From assembly GCF_013376045.1 (NCBI RefSeq), contig NZ_JABMJG010000008.1, positions 124,001 through 188,000 on the forward strand: DNA of 64,000 nucleotides, given 5' to 3'. Each line of letters begins with the position of its first letter. The first letter of the stretch is position 1. The stretch is from Variovorax sp. SG517 (GTDB lineage: Bacteria; Pseudomonadota; Gammaproteobacteria; Burkholderiales; Burkholderiaceae_C). Below the pieces are notes generated by a model. The model searched no databases. It saw only the letters and a list, made by a program, of their open reading frames with translations, and was not told the origin of the DNA. Positions 56,267-64,000 of this stretch are shown here, piece by piece. Position numbers and translations under genes: made by a program.

Positions 56267-56530
56267 GTGCCCAGGGGGCCGGAGCGGGGTCTGTAATCCA
56301 GATGTACAAATGCAACAAAACTGAAACCAATTGAACAAGCACACTAAAATACCCACCGGTTTCGGGGATTGACAACCCTTCCTGCCGCACCGGTCACCCC
56401 CCGGACGGACGCTGACGGATCTCCCGGCACCCCCTGCCTGGCGGGGTAGCCCGCTCGGACGCGGCCTTTCAAGGGGCCGGCCCGGGCGCCGTTCGTTGGA
56501 GTCTTGCGCCCCGATCCCCGGGGAAAACCG
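56267..56530 (+). promoter_or_regulatory. Promoter and GC-rich leader of the secreted HExxH protein gene
   Basis: An AT-richer stretch at 56300-56350 holds CTGAAA (56321-56326) and TAAAAT (56345-56350) 18 bp apart, a plausible promoter. The rest of the leader is GC-rich and contains ACCGGT twice (56355-56360 and 56389-56394) and GGCC arms around 56463-56478. It does not match a riboswitch I recognise. Confidence 0.4.
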
Positions 56531-58279
56531 ATGCGAGCTTTCTTCTCGCTGCGTGCCCTGGCGAACCTGGCGTTTGCGGTCCTTCCAACAGTGTTCGCGC
56601 TGTCTGGAATTGCAACGCCCGCTTTCGCCGCCATGGACGAGATCGGCCGGGCTCCCCCGAGCACCCATCGCCTGAAGTTCATCGTCGATCCCGAGTTGGC
56701 CGCCGACATCGGCCCCGCCGAGGCCGGCCGCCGGCTCGCCCAGTACGTGGCCGACGTCAACACCGTGTTCACGCGCGAGACGGTGCGCAGCTTCGCCTTC
56801 GACCCCGCCGCCGACCTGCAGCTGGTCGCGCCCGCGAACGCGCCGCAGTGCGCTTACAGCGGCCTGGTCAATGGCGAGGTGGTGGTGTGCGTCTCGAAGT
56901 CGACGCGCGGCTACAGCCACGGCGGGCTTTCCATGAGCTGGACCTTTCCTCAGAAGGGCGTGGCCTGGAACCTCAACTGGATCGCCATCCACGACCCGCT
57001 GCGACTTTCGCGCGCGCCCACGCCGGGCGCCCCCGAATCCACCGAGAAGGACTACCTGGGCCGCCAGCTCAAGACGCTGATGCACGAGCTGGAGCACGTG
57101 TTCGGCGCCGGCGCGGGCGAGTACTACAACGGCATCGCCGTCACCGACACCACCGGCGTCGCGCCCGTCACCGATCTCTCGCTGGCCAGCGAAAGCGACC
57201 GCTACTGGTGGAGCCGCCAGCACTGGCGGCTCGACCCGCTGCTGGGCACCGTCTTCGAGCAGCGCCGCGATCCGGCGGCCAATCGCGTCGCCACGCTGGA
57301 GCTGACCCGCTTCACCGAAGGCACCAGGGCCAACATCAATACCGACTGGACCGACTGGCCCAAGCTCGGCAGCTCGAAGTTCATGGCCGGCACCACCGCC
57401 ACCCAGGTGCGCGTGACCGACCGCGACACCGGTGCCGCCCTGCCCGGCGCGCAGGTGTCGGTGTGGCGCAACCCGGGCGCCGGCAAGCCGCTGGCGATGC
57501 TGGTCACCGGCGTGGCCGACGCCTCCGGCCGCTTCGTGTTCGACTGGGACTGCGGCTTCAGCTGCTTCGCCACCGGCAAGACCACGCTGCTGGTCAAGGC
57601 GCGCGCCGCCAGCCGCGCGCCCGGCGCCACGTGGTTCACCATCTTCGATGCCTTCGAGCAGAAGGCGGTGCACGGCCAGCAGATGTTCACCATCGACCTG
57701 GCGCTCGGCAGCCCCGACGCGACGCCGCCCACCGTGTCGGTGGCCGCGCCCTCCATGGCCACGGTGGGGCAGCTCACCGTGATCGCGCCTGCGGTGGTGG
57801 ACAACGTCGGCGTCGTCGGCGTGAAGGTGATGGGCCGCGACAGCATCCCGATCTGCACCTTCACCGCCCCGCCCTACACCTGCAGCTGGACGCCGGGCAC
57901 GCCCGGCATGCAGACGATCCGCATCGTCGCGCTCGACGCGGCGGGCAACTCGGCGGTGGCTTCCGCCAACGTGATCGTCAACCCACCTTCCGACACCGTG
58001 CCGCCGGCCGTTTCGCTGGCCGCGCCCCAGAGCATGCCCGCGGGGGCGGCCGCGAGGTTCTCCGCCACCGCATCCGACAACGTCGGCGTGGCCGAGCTGA
58101 AGTTCATCGTCGACGGCAGGACCGCCTGCACGCTGCGCGCCGCGCCGTACGTCTGCGCATGGACGCCGAAGCGGCCCGGCTCTGCGAACGTGGAAGTGCG
58201 CGCGATGGATGCCGCCGGCAACGTCGCCAGCGCCTCCGCCAGCATGCGCGTCGAGGGCCCGCGGCCCGAGGACCTTTGA
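56531..58279 (+). CDS. Secreted putative zinc metallopeptidase with Ig-like repeats
   Basis: 582 residues. The signal peptide ends at TPAFAA. HELEHVFGAGAGE (His185, Glu186, His189) gives an HExxH zinc site with a possible third ligand Glu197. The C-terminal third has two Ig-like repeats, each with a VTxPPxVS opening, a DNVGV segment and a closing ALDAAGN / AMDAAGN motif, each with a two-cysteine strand. Probably released or surface-bound. Family not recognised. The ATG at 56531 follows GGGGAAAA. Confidence 0.75.
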   Translation: MRAFFSLRALANLAFAVLPTVFALSGIATPAFAAMDEIGRAPPSTHRLKFIVDPELAADIGPAEAGRRLAQYVADVNTVFTRETVRSFAFDPAADLQLVAPANAPQCAYSGLVNGEVVVCVSKSTRGYSHGGLSMSWTFPQKGVAWNLNWIAIHDPLRLSRAPTPGAPESTEKDYLGRQLKTLMHELEHVFGAGAGEYYNGIAVTDTTGVAPVTDLSLASESDRYWWSRQHWRLDPLLGTVFEQRRDPAANRVATLELTRFTEGTRANINTDWTDWPKLGSSKFMAGTTATQVRVTDRDTGAALPGAQVSVWRNPGAGKPLAMLVTGVADASGRFVFDWDCGFSCFATGKTTLLVKARAASRAPGATWFTIFDAFEQKAVHGQQMFTIDLALGSPDATPPTVSVAAPSMATVGQLTVIAPAVVDNVGVVGVKVMGRDSIPICTFTAPPYTCSWTPGTPGMQTIRIVALDAAGNSAVASANVIVNPPSDTVPPAVSLAAPQSMPAGAAARFSATASDNVGVAELKFIVDGRTACTLRAAPYVCAWTPKRPGSANVEVRAMDAAGNVASASASMRVEGPRPEDL

Positions 58280-59356
58280 CTAGGGCCTGTTGGTGAAGCT
58301 GGCGTTGCCCAGCCCCGTGCCGATGGTCAGCACGCCCCAGTGGCGCACGTCGCGCATGAAGGGCAGTTCGCTCAGGCCCTGCACCACGGCGTCGTTGTGC
58401 ATCAGCACCAGCGTCGGGCCCGAGCCCATCATCGGCATGCGGCGCCACAGCTGGCTGGGCAGGTGGAAGGCGTGGCTTTCCCAGTCGCCGGGCAGGTTCT
58501 GCGCGCCGCGCGCGATGGAGCCGTCGGGCCGAATGAGCCCCGGGCAGCCGATGCCGATAAAGGGCGCGAGCCGGATCTTCTTGCGCTCGCTGTAGCGCAC
58601 CATGTCTTCCAGCATGCCGGCGATGTGGTCGACCATGTCGCCGCGATTGGGGCCTTCGTCCGCATGGCGCCACTTCTCGCGGCGCACCACCTTCGCAAGC
58701 GAGAAGTCGGGCGCCTTGCGGTGGCGTGTCTTGACGATGCCGCAGCGCACGTTGGTGCCGCCTATGTCGACGGCGAGGATCGCGTCGTGCCCCTTGAGCA
58801 TGTGGCGCGGCACCAGGTGCACCCAGCCGATCAGCCCGCCGTCGTCCACGTCGTGCGAAAGGCGGGCGATCTGCACGTGCGGGCCGAGCTCCTCCAGGAT
58901 GGCGGCGGTCTGCAGGATCGCGCGCTCGCCCACGTCGCTTTCGGGAAAGCCGCCGCCGATCACGATGCGCTCCACCTTCTTCCATGAGGGCTGGCGCATG
59001 AAGCGCTGGATCACCGACGCCAGCTCCTGCGCGAACTCCTCGATGGCCACGTGCATCAGGTCGGTGGCTTCGGACGCCTTCTTCTCCTGCAGCACGCGGT
59101 CGAGTTCCTTCTTGGCGAGGTCGCGCGAGTGCGATTTGCCCAGCGGGTCCTTGCCCTTCCTGCGGCGGCGCTTGCGCCAGTGCTCGAGCAGTTCGCGAAA
59201 TGCCGTCTGGCTGGCCTGATCGCCGACGAAGCCGTCCTTGTCGCGCAGCTGGAGGCTGTAGCCGTCCACCTGCAGGCCGGGCAGTTCGCGCAGGCCGTGG
59301 ACGTTGGGGCCGGGGAGGTCGTGGTCGTCGCTCGCGGGTGGGGTCTTTTTCTTCAT
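58280..59356 (-). CDS. ROK-family sugar kinase-like protein with circularly permuted motif order
   Basis: 358 residues. ROK motifs are all visible but out of order: IVIGGG (131-136) and DDGGLIGW (171-178), normally C-terminal, come first; DIGGTN (197-202), normally N-terminal, is in the middle; IGCPG (269-273), HND (320-322) and GTGLG (346-350) follow and end the protein. The ROK zinc motif CxCGxxGCxE is missing. It may phosphorylate a sugar in the cytoplasm; activity is unproven. Divergent from the osmolyte transporter gene. Confidence 0.8.
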   Translation of the reverse strand: MKKKTPPASDDHDLPGPNVHGLRELPGLQVDGYSLQLRDKDGFVGDQASQTAFRELLEHWRKRRRRKGKDPLGKSHSRDLAKKELDRVLQEKKASEATDLMHVAIEEFAQELASVIQRFMRQPSWKKVERIVIGGGFPESDVGERAILQTAAILEELGPHVQIARLSHDVDDGGLIGWVHLVPRHMLKGHDAILAVDIGGTNVRCGIVKTRHRKAPDFSLAKVVRREKWRHADEGPNRGDMVDHIAGMLEDMVRYSERKKIRLAPFIGIGCPGLIRPDGSIARGAQNLPGDWESHAFHLPSQLWRRMPMMGSGPTLVLMHNDAVVQGLSELPFMRDVRHWGVLTIGTGLGNASFTNRP

Positions 59357-59467
59357 CGCGACCTACTTTGGCCCCGAACGGCAGCCGGCCCCATCGGCAC
59401 CGCACGCCAGGGTTTGTAGGAGATCGACGGGTACGCGGGACGGGGCGTTGTCTATACACTGGCCCGG

Positions 59468-61033
59468 ATGCAACTGCCCCGCAGCCTTCGCATCCTCGCG
59501 CGCGCCACCCTGCTCCTCGCCCTCGCCTGGCTTGCCTTGTGCGGCGCCGCGAAGGCGGCGGACGAGACGCTGCGCGTCGGCTCCAAGCGCTTCACCGAGT
59601 CGTACATCCTGGCCGAGCTGCTGGCGCAGACCGCCGCTCCGCACACGGCCACGCCTCCCGTCGTGCGGCAAGGGCTGGGCAACACGGCCATCGTCTACGA
59701 GGCCCTGCGCTCGGGCGCCATCGACCTCTACGCCGAATACACCGGCACCATCGCGCTCGAGATCCTCAAGGGCGCACCGGCCGATACGCGCGAGGCGATG
59801 AACGCCGCACTCGCGCCGATGGGCCTGGGCGTGGCGATTCCGCTGGGCTTCAACGACGGCTACGCGCTCGCGGTGCGCGCCGCCGACGCCGACCGGCTGG
59901 GCCTGCGCACGCTGAGCGATCTCGCGAAGCACCCCGAGCTGAAGTTCGGCCTGTCCAACGAATTCATCGGCCGCGCCGACGGCTGGAAGGGCCTGGCCGG
60001 GCGCTACGGCTTCACGCAGGCGCCCACCGGCCTCGACCACGGCCTGGCCTACGACGCGGTGGCCGCCAAGCAGATCGACGTGATCGACATCTACACGACC
60101 GACGCCAAGATCGACCACCTCGGCCTGCGCGTGCTGGAGGACGACAAGAAGTACTTCCCGCGCTACGACGCCGTGGTGCTCTACAAGCTCGACCTGCCCA
60201 AGCGGCTTCCCAAGGCCTGGGCCGCGCTGCAGGCGCTGGAAGGCAAGGTCGACGAGCACGCCATGATCGCGATGAACGCGCGCGCCGAACTGCAGAGCGT
60301 GCCCTTCGACGTGATAGCGCGCGACTTTCTCGCGAGCACGGGCAGCAAGGATGCAAAGGCGCAACCGAAGGAAGAACGCCGCGGCTTCACGGCCAAGCTG
60401 TTCGGACCCGACCTGTGGAAGCTCGCGCGCCAGCACCTGCTGCTGGTGGCGCTGTCGGTGGGCATCGCGATCCTAGTGGGCGTGCCGATCGCGATCCTGG
60501 TGTTTCCGCACGTGCGGCTGCGCGCCCTTGTGCTGGGCTTCGCGAGCCTGCTGCAGACCGTGCCCTCGCTGGCGCTGCTGGCCGTGCTGATCTCGATGCT
60601 GGGCGCCATCGGCGCGCTGCCGGCGCTGATCGCGCTCACGCTCTACTCGCTGCTGCCGATCATGCGCAACACGGTGACGGGCCTGGCCGAAGTGCCCAAC
60701 GGCCTGCGCCTGGCCGGCACTGCCCTCGGCATGACGCCGCCGCAGAGCCTCCAGCTGGTGCTGCTGCCGCTGGCGCTGCCCACGCTGCTGGCGGGCGTGC
60801 GCACCGCCACGGCGATCGCCATCGGCACGGCAACCATCGCTGCCTTCATCGGCGCAGGCGGCTTCGGCGAGCGCATCGTGACGGGGCTGGCGCTCAACGA
60901 CCGCGAGCTGCTGGTGGCGGGCGCGCTGCCGGCCGCCGCGCTGGCGCTGCTGAGCGAAGGCGTGTTCGAACTCGTCGAATACCTCATGCGAAGACGCCGC
61001 CGCGCGCCGCCGTCTTCGCTTCCGCCCGCCTGA
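59468..61033 (+). CDS. Fused osmoprotectant-type ABC receptor and permease (OpuC/OpuF-like)
   Basis: 521 residues. After a signal segment (LLLALAWLALCGAAKA), residues about 35-290 form an OpuAC/ProX-like binding domain (VGSKRFTESYILAELLAQ; LYAEYTGTIALEIL; DVIDIYTTDAKI). Residues about 310-510 form the permease with five to six membrane segments and the ATPase-contact loop around EVPNGLRLAGTALGM. Ligands are probably glycine betaine, choline or carnitine. No ATPase gene is adjacent in this window. Confidence 0.88.
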   Translation: MQLPRSLRILARATLLLALAWLALCGAAKAADETLRVGSKRFTESYILAELLAQTAAPHTATPPVVRQGLGNTAIVYEALRSGAIDLYAEYTGTIALEILKGAPADTREAMNAALAPMGLGVAIPLGFNDGYALAVRAADADRLGLRTLSDLAKHPELKFGLSNEFIGRADGWKGLAGRYGFTQAPTGLDHGLAYDAVAAKQIDVIDIYTTDAKIDHLGLRVLEDDKKYFPRYDAVVLYKLDLPKRLPKAWAALQALEGKVDEHAMIAMNARAELQSVPFDVIARDFLASTGSKDAKAQPKEERRGFTAKLFGPDLWKLARQHLLLVALSVGIAILVGVPIAILVFPHVRLRALVLGFASLLQTVPSLALLAVLISMLGAIGALPALIALTLYSLLPIMRNTVTGLAEVPNGLRLAGTALGMTPPQSLQLVLLPLALPTLLAGVRTATAIAIGTATIAAFIGAGGFGERIVTGLALNDRELLVAGALPAAALALLSEGVFELVEYLMRRRRRAPPSSLPPA

Positions 61034-61042
61034 AGATCGGCC

Positions 61043-62479
61043 TCAGGCCAGCGTGTAGGCCGTCTTCACCGTCGTGAAGAACTCCTGCGCATAGTGCCCC
61101 TGCTCGCGCGGACCGTAGCTCGAGCCCTTGCGGCCGCCGAATGGCACGTGGTAGTCGACACCCGCCGTCGGCAGGTTGACCATCACCATGCCGGCCTGGC
61201 TGTGGCGCTTGAAGTGCGTGGCGTACTTCAGCGAGGTGGTGGCGATGCCGGCCGAGAGGCCGAACTCGGTGTCGTTCGCCGTGGCCAGTGCCTCCTCGTA
61301 GTTCTTCACGCGAATCACGCTGGCCACAGGGCCGAAGATCTCTTCCTTGTTGATGCGCATCGAGGCGGCCGATTCGCTGAAGAGGGCCGGCGACATGTAG
61401 TAGCCGTCGGTTTCCAGCTTCAGCAGCTCGCCGCCGGCCGCCAGCGTGGCGCCTTCGCTCTTGCCGATGGCGACGTATTCCATGTCCTGGTCGAGCTGCG
61501 ACTTCGACGAGACCGGGCCCATGTCGGTGCCCTGCGCGAGCGCGTCACCCACCTTGATCTTCGCCATGCGTTCCTTCATGGCTTCGATGAACTTCGGATA
61601 GATGCCCTCGGTCACGATGAGCCGGCTCGACGCGGTGCAGCGCTGGCCGGTCGAATAGAAGGCGCTCTGCACGCTCAGCTCCACGGCCTGCGCGAGGTCG
61701 GCGTCGTCAAGAATCACCTGCGGGTTCTTGCCGCCCATCTCGAGCTGCACCTTCTTGTGGTTGGTCACGCACTGCACCGCGATGTTGCGGCCCACGCCCA
61801 CCGAGCCGGTGAAGCTGATCGCATGGATGCCCGGGTGGTTGACCAGCGCATTGCCGATCACACTGCCGCGCCCCATCACCAGGTTGAACACGCCGGCCGG
61901 AATGCCCGAGCGGCTGATGATCTCCGCGATCGCCCAGGCGCAGCCCGGCACGAGGTCGGCGGGCTTGAGCACCACGCAGTTGCCGAAGGCCAGCGCGGGC
62001 GCGATCTTCCAGGCCGGAATGGCGATCGGGAAGTTCCACGGCGTGATGAGGCCCACCACGCCCACCGGCTCGCGCGTGATCTCCACGCCGATGTTCGGCC
62101 GCACCGAAGGCAGCACCTCGCCCGACAGGCGCAGGCACTCGCCCGCGAAGAACTTGAAGATGTAGCCCGCGCGCGCGGCCTCGCCGATGCCCTCGGCCTT
62201 GGTCTTGCCCTCTTCACGCGAGAGCAGTGTGCCCAGCTCTTCCTTGCGCGCGAGGATCTCGTTGCCGATCTTGTCGAGCGCGTCGGAGCGCGCCTGCACG
62301 CTGCCGGTGGCCCAGGCCGGGAAGGCCGCGGTGGCGGCGGCCACGGCCGCATCGACGTGCGAGGCATCGCCCTGCGTGTACTGGCCGATCACGTCGGACA
62401 GGTTGCTCGGATTGACGTTGGGGCTGTAGCCGGCGCCTGCACGCCATTCGCCGCCGATGAGGTTGTCGAAGTTCTGCAT
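61043..62479 (-). CDS. Aldehyde dehydrogenase, alpha-ketoglutarate semialdehyde dehydrogenase type
   Basis: 478 residues. It has the ALDH motifs LITPWNFPIAIPAWKIAPALAFGN, the catalytic glutamate in LEMGGKNPQV and cysteine in TGQRCTASSR. Its place directly downstream of glucarate dehydratase suggests oxidation of 2,5-dioxopentanoate to 2-oxoglutarate, the last step of D-glucarate breakdown. The dehydratase/decarboxylase step between them is not in this window. A terminator separates the two genes, so it may have its own promoter. Confidence 0.85.
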   Translation of the reverse strand: MQNFDNLIGGEWRAGAGYSPNVNPSNLSDVIGQYTQGDASHVDAAVAAATAAFPAWATGSVQARSDALDKIGNEILARKEELGTLLSREEGKTKAEGIGEAARAGYIFKFFAGECLRLSGEVLPSVRPNIGVEITREPVGVVGLITPWNFPIAIPAWKIAPALAFGNCVVLKPADLVPGCAWAIAEIISRSGIPAGVFNLVMGRGSVIGNALVNHPGIHAISFTGSVGVGRNIAVQCVTNHKKVQLEMGGKNPQVILDDADLAQAVELSVQSAFYSTGQRCTASSRLIVTEGIYPKFIEAMKERMAKIKVGDALAQGTDMGPVSSKSQLDQDMEYVAIGKSEGATLAAGGELLKLETDGYYMSPALFSESAASMRINKEEIFGPVASVIRVKNYEEALATANDTEFGLSAGIATTSLKYATHFKRHSQAGMVMVNLPTAGVDYHVPFGGRKGSSYGPREQGHYAQEFFTTVKTAYTLA

Positions 62480-62522
62480 CTTGGGTTCCTTGCTGCTCGA
62501 TGGATGAAAAAAGAAAGAAAGA

Positions 62523-62544
62523 AGCCGGAGCGACGGCTCCGGCT
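62523..62544 (-). terminator. Terminator of gudD
   Basis: AGCCGGAGC (62523-62531) pairs with GCTCCGGCT (62536-62544) around GACG. On the minus strand a T-rich run (62502-62522) follows. Confidence 0.85.
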
Positions 62545-62573
62545 GCGGGATGTGAGAAACGGAGCCTACGCCT

Positions 62574-63935
62574 CTACCTGATCATGCAGGGTTTCTTGTT
62601 GTCGAAAGTCCATCCCGGGATCAGGTACTGCATCGCCTGCGCATCGTTGCGCGCCCCAAGGCCGTGCTTCAGGTACAGCTGGTGCGCCTTCTCCACGGCA
62701 TCCATGTCGAGCTCCACGCCCAGGCCGCCGCGCGTCGGCACCTTCACGAAGCCGTCTTCGATCTTCAGCGGTGCCTTGGTCAGATGCTGGCCGTCCTGCC
62801 AGATCCAGTGCGTGTCGATGGCCGTCACCTTGCCCGGCGCGGCCGCTGCCACGTGCGTGAACATCGCGAGCGACACGTCGAAGTGGTTGTTGGAGTGCGA
62901 ACCCCAGGTCAGGCCCCACGCCTGGCACAGCTGCGCCACGCGCACCGAGCCCTGCAGGGTCCAGAAATGCGGATCGGCCAGCGGGATGTCGACCGACTGC
63001 AGCGAGAGGCTGTGCACCATCTCGCGCCAGTCGGTGGCGACCATGTTGGTAGCGGTTGGCAGGCCGGTGGCGCGGCGGAACTCGGCCATCACCTCGCGGC
63101 CCGAGAACACGCCCTCGGCGCCGCACGGGTCTTCGGCGTAGGCCATCACGCCGTGCAGGTCGCGGCACAGGCGGATCGCGTCCTGCAGCAGCCAGCCGCC
63201 GTTGGGGTCTAGCGTGACGCGGGCATTCGGAAAGCGCTCGTGCAGCGCACGGATCGCCTCGACCTCTTCCTCGCCGCGCAGCACGCCGCCCTTGAGCTTG
63301 AAGTCGGTGAAGCCGTAGCGCGCATGCGTGGCCTCGGCCAGGCGCACGATGGCCTCGGGCGTCATCGCCTCCTCGTGGCGAAGGCGGAACCAGTCGTTGT
63401 CGGCGCCGGGGTCGCTCTCGTACGGCAGATCGGTCTTGCTGCGGTCGCCCACGTAGAAGAGATAGCCGAGCATCTGCACCGCGTCGCGCTGCTGGCCTTC
63501 GCCGAGCAGGGCCGCCACGGGCACTTCGAGGAACTGGCCCAGCAGGTCGAGCAGCGCGGCTTCGACGGCCGTGACCGCGTGGATGGTCACGCGCAGGTCG
63601 AAGGTCTGCAGGCCGCGCCCGCCGCTGTCGCGGCCGGCGAAGGCGCCGCGCATGCTGTTGAGGATCGCGTTGTGCCGGCCGATGGGCTGGCCGACGATCA
63701 GGTCGCGCGCATCCTCCAACGTCTGGCGGATCTTCTCGCCGCCGGGCACTTCGCCCACGCCGGTATGGCCGGCGCTGTCGGTCAGGATCAGCAGGTTGCG
63801 CGTGAAGAACGGGCCGTGAGCGCCGCTCAGGTTCATCAGCATGCTGTCATGGCCCGCAACGGGGACCACGCGCATGCCGGTGACGACGGGAGCGCCCGTC
63901 ATGGCTTCGGAAACAACGGATTCAGGGCTTGTCAT
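62574..63935 (-). CDS. gudD: Glucarate dehydratase
   Basis: 453 residues of the enolase superfamily. The base-lysine motif DFKLKGG, metal ligands in LDPNGGWLL, AEDPCGAEG and the catalytic histidine region SHSNNHFDVSLAMFTHVAAA fit GudD. It dehydrates D-glucarate (and often L-idarate) to 5-dehydro-4-deoxyglucarate. The next gene downstream encodes the pathway's terminal aldehyde dehydrogenase. The window ends 65 bp upstream of the start, so regulators and transporter are not visible. Confidence 0.94.
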   Translation of the reverse strand: MTSPESVVSEAMTGAPVVTGMRVVPVAGHDSMLMNLSGAHGPFFTRNLLILTDSAGHTGVGEVPGGEKIRQTLEDARDLIVGQPIGRHNAILNSMRGAFAGRDSGGRGLQTFDLRVTIHAVTAVEAALLDLLGQFLEVPVAALLGEGQQRDAVQMLGYLFYVGDRSKTDLPYESDPGADNDWFRLRHEEAMTPEAIVRLAEATHARYGFTDFKLKGGVLRGEEEVEAIRALHERFPNARVTLDPNGGWLLQDAIRLCRDLHGVMAYAEDPCGAEGVFSGREVMAEFRRATGLPTATNMVATDWREMVHSLSLQSVDIPLADPHFWTLQGSVRVAQLCQAWGLTWGSHSNNHFDVSLAMFTHVAAAAPGKVTAIDTHWIWQDGQHLTKAPLKIEDGFVKVPTRGGLGVELDMDAVEKAHQLYLKHGLGARNDAQAMQYLIPGWTFDNKKPCMIR

Positions 63936-64000
63936 CTTCGGGCTGCGTGCTTCAGTCTGCAGTAATGTGGCGGGCGTCGATCAATGTCTTCCATCGCGTC

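Noticed and set aside
56351..56520. A riboswitch in the leader of the secreted HExxH gene
   Set aside because: Paired ACCGGT and GC-rich arms are present, but they match no riboswitch core I recognise, and GC-rich leaders fold by chance.

Overview
The window looks like chromosome from a high-GC betaproteobacterium of the Comamonadaceae, most likely Variovorax or a close relative. The evidence is: the EarP/EF-P pair with an arginine at the modified position, a 778-residue RpoD, the hupB / tRNA-Val / ppiD order, an orphan Bug-type solute receptor, a phasin, and very GC-rich third codon positions that leave long antisense reading frames open. Genus is an inference from gene content; no 16S rRNA is present.

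Layout. 1-3667 is the right end of an integrated element: a DUF2303-type phage protein (C-terminal part), small unknown genes, a DUF4224 protein and a tyrosine integrase that stops 66 bp from the 3' end of tRNA-His. From 3668 the core chromosome begins: tRNA-His, small membrane and nuclease-like genes, a histidine phosphatase, ppiD, tRNA-Val, an HU gene, a tartrate/malate dehydrogenase operon with a divergent LysR gene, the uvrC-pgsA-DMT transporter group, an M20 peptidase, earP-efp, a LOG protein, TetR, an MFS-rmuC pair, a 2-hydroxyacid dehydrogenase, an ion transporter, pncB, stress and envelope proteins, a phasin, an SDR enzyme, YihY, and dnaG-rpoD.

From about 35 kb the content is mainly transport and catabolism: MFS and HPP-CBS membrane proteins, a Bug receptor, a CoA-transferase/HMG-CoA-lyase pair with a divergent LysR gene, and a secreted metallo-beta-lactamase-fold protein overlapping a DsbA-family gene. 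Then comes a long leftward cluster (52875 to 43395): VanA-like Rieske oxygenase, GntR regulator, VanB-like reductase, livKHMGF ABC importer and a tannase-family lipoprotein. It faces a rightward MetE-core-like methyltransferase and a GST. Two palindromic TGTATACA sites in the shared promoter region suggest that the GntR protein controls both arms, so I read this as one uptake-and-demethylation system for an unidentified, probably methoxylated or esterified aromatic compound.

The right end carries a cardiolipin synthase, a secreted HExxH protein with Ig-like repeats, a ROK-family protein whose motif order is circularly permuted, a fused osmolyte-type ABC receptor/permease without an adjacent ATPase, and a D-glucarate pair (glucarate dehydratase and ketoglutarate-semialdehyde-type dehydrogenase).

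The strongest non-gene signal is a dispersed element of about 95 bp present in two inverted copies (28328-28422 and 48509-48604). Its predicted hairpin keeps pairing through two compensatory changes.
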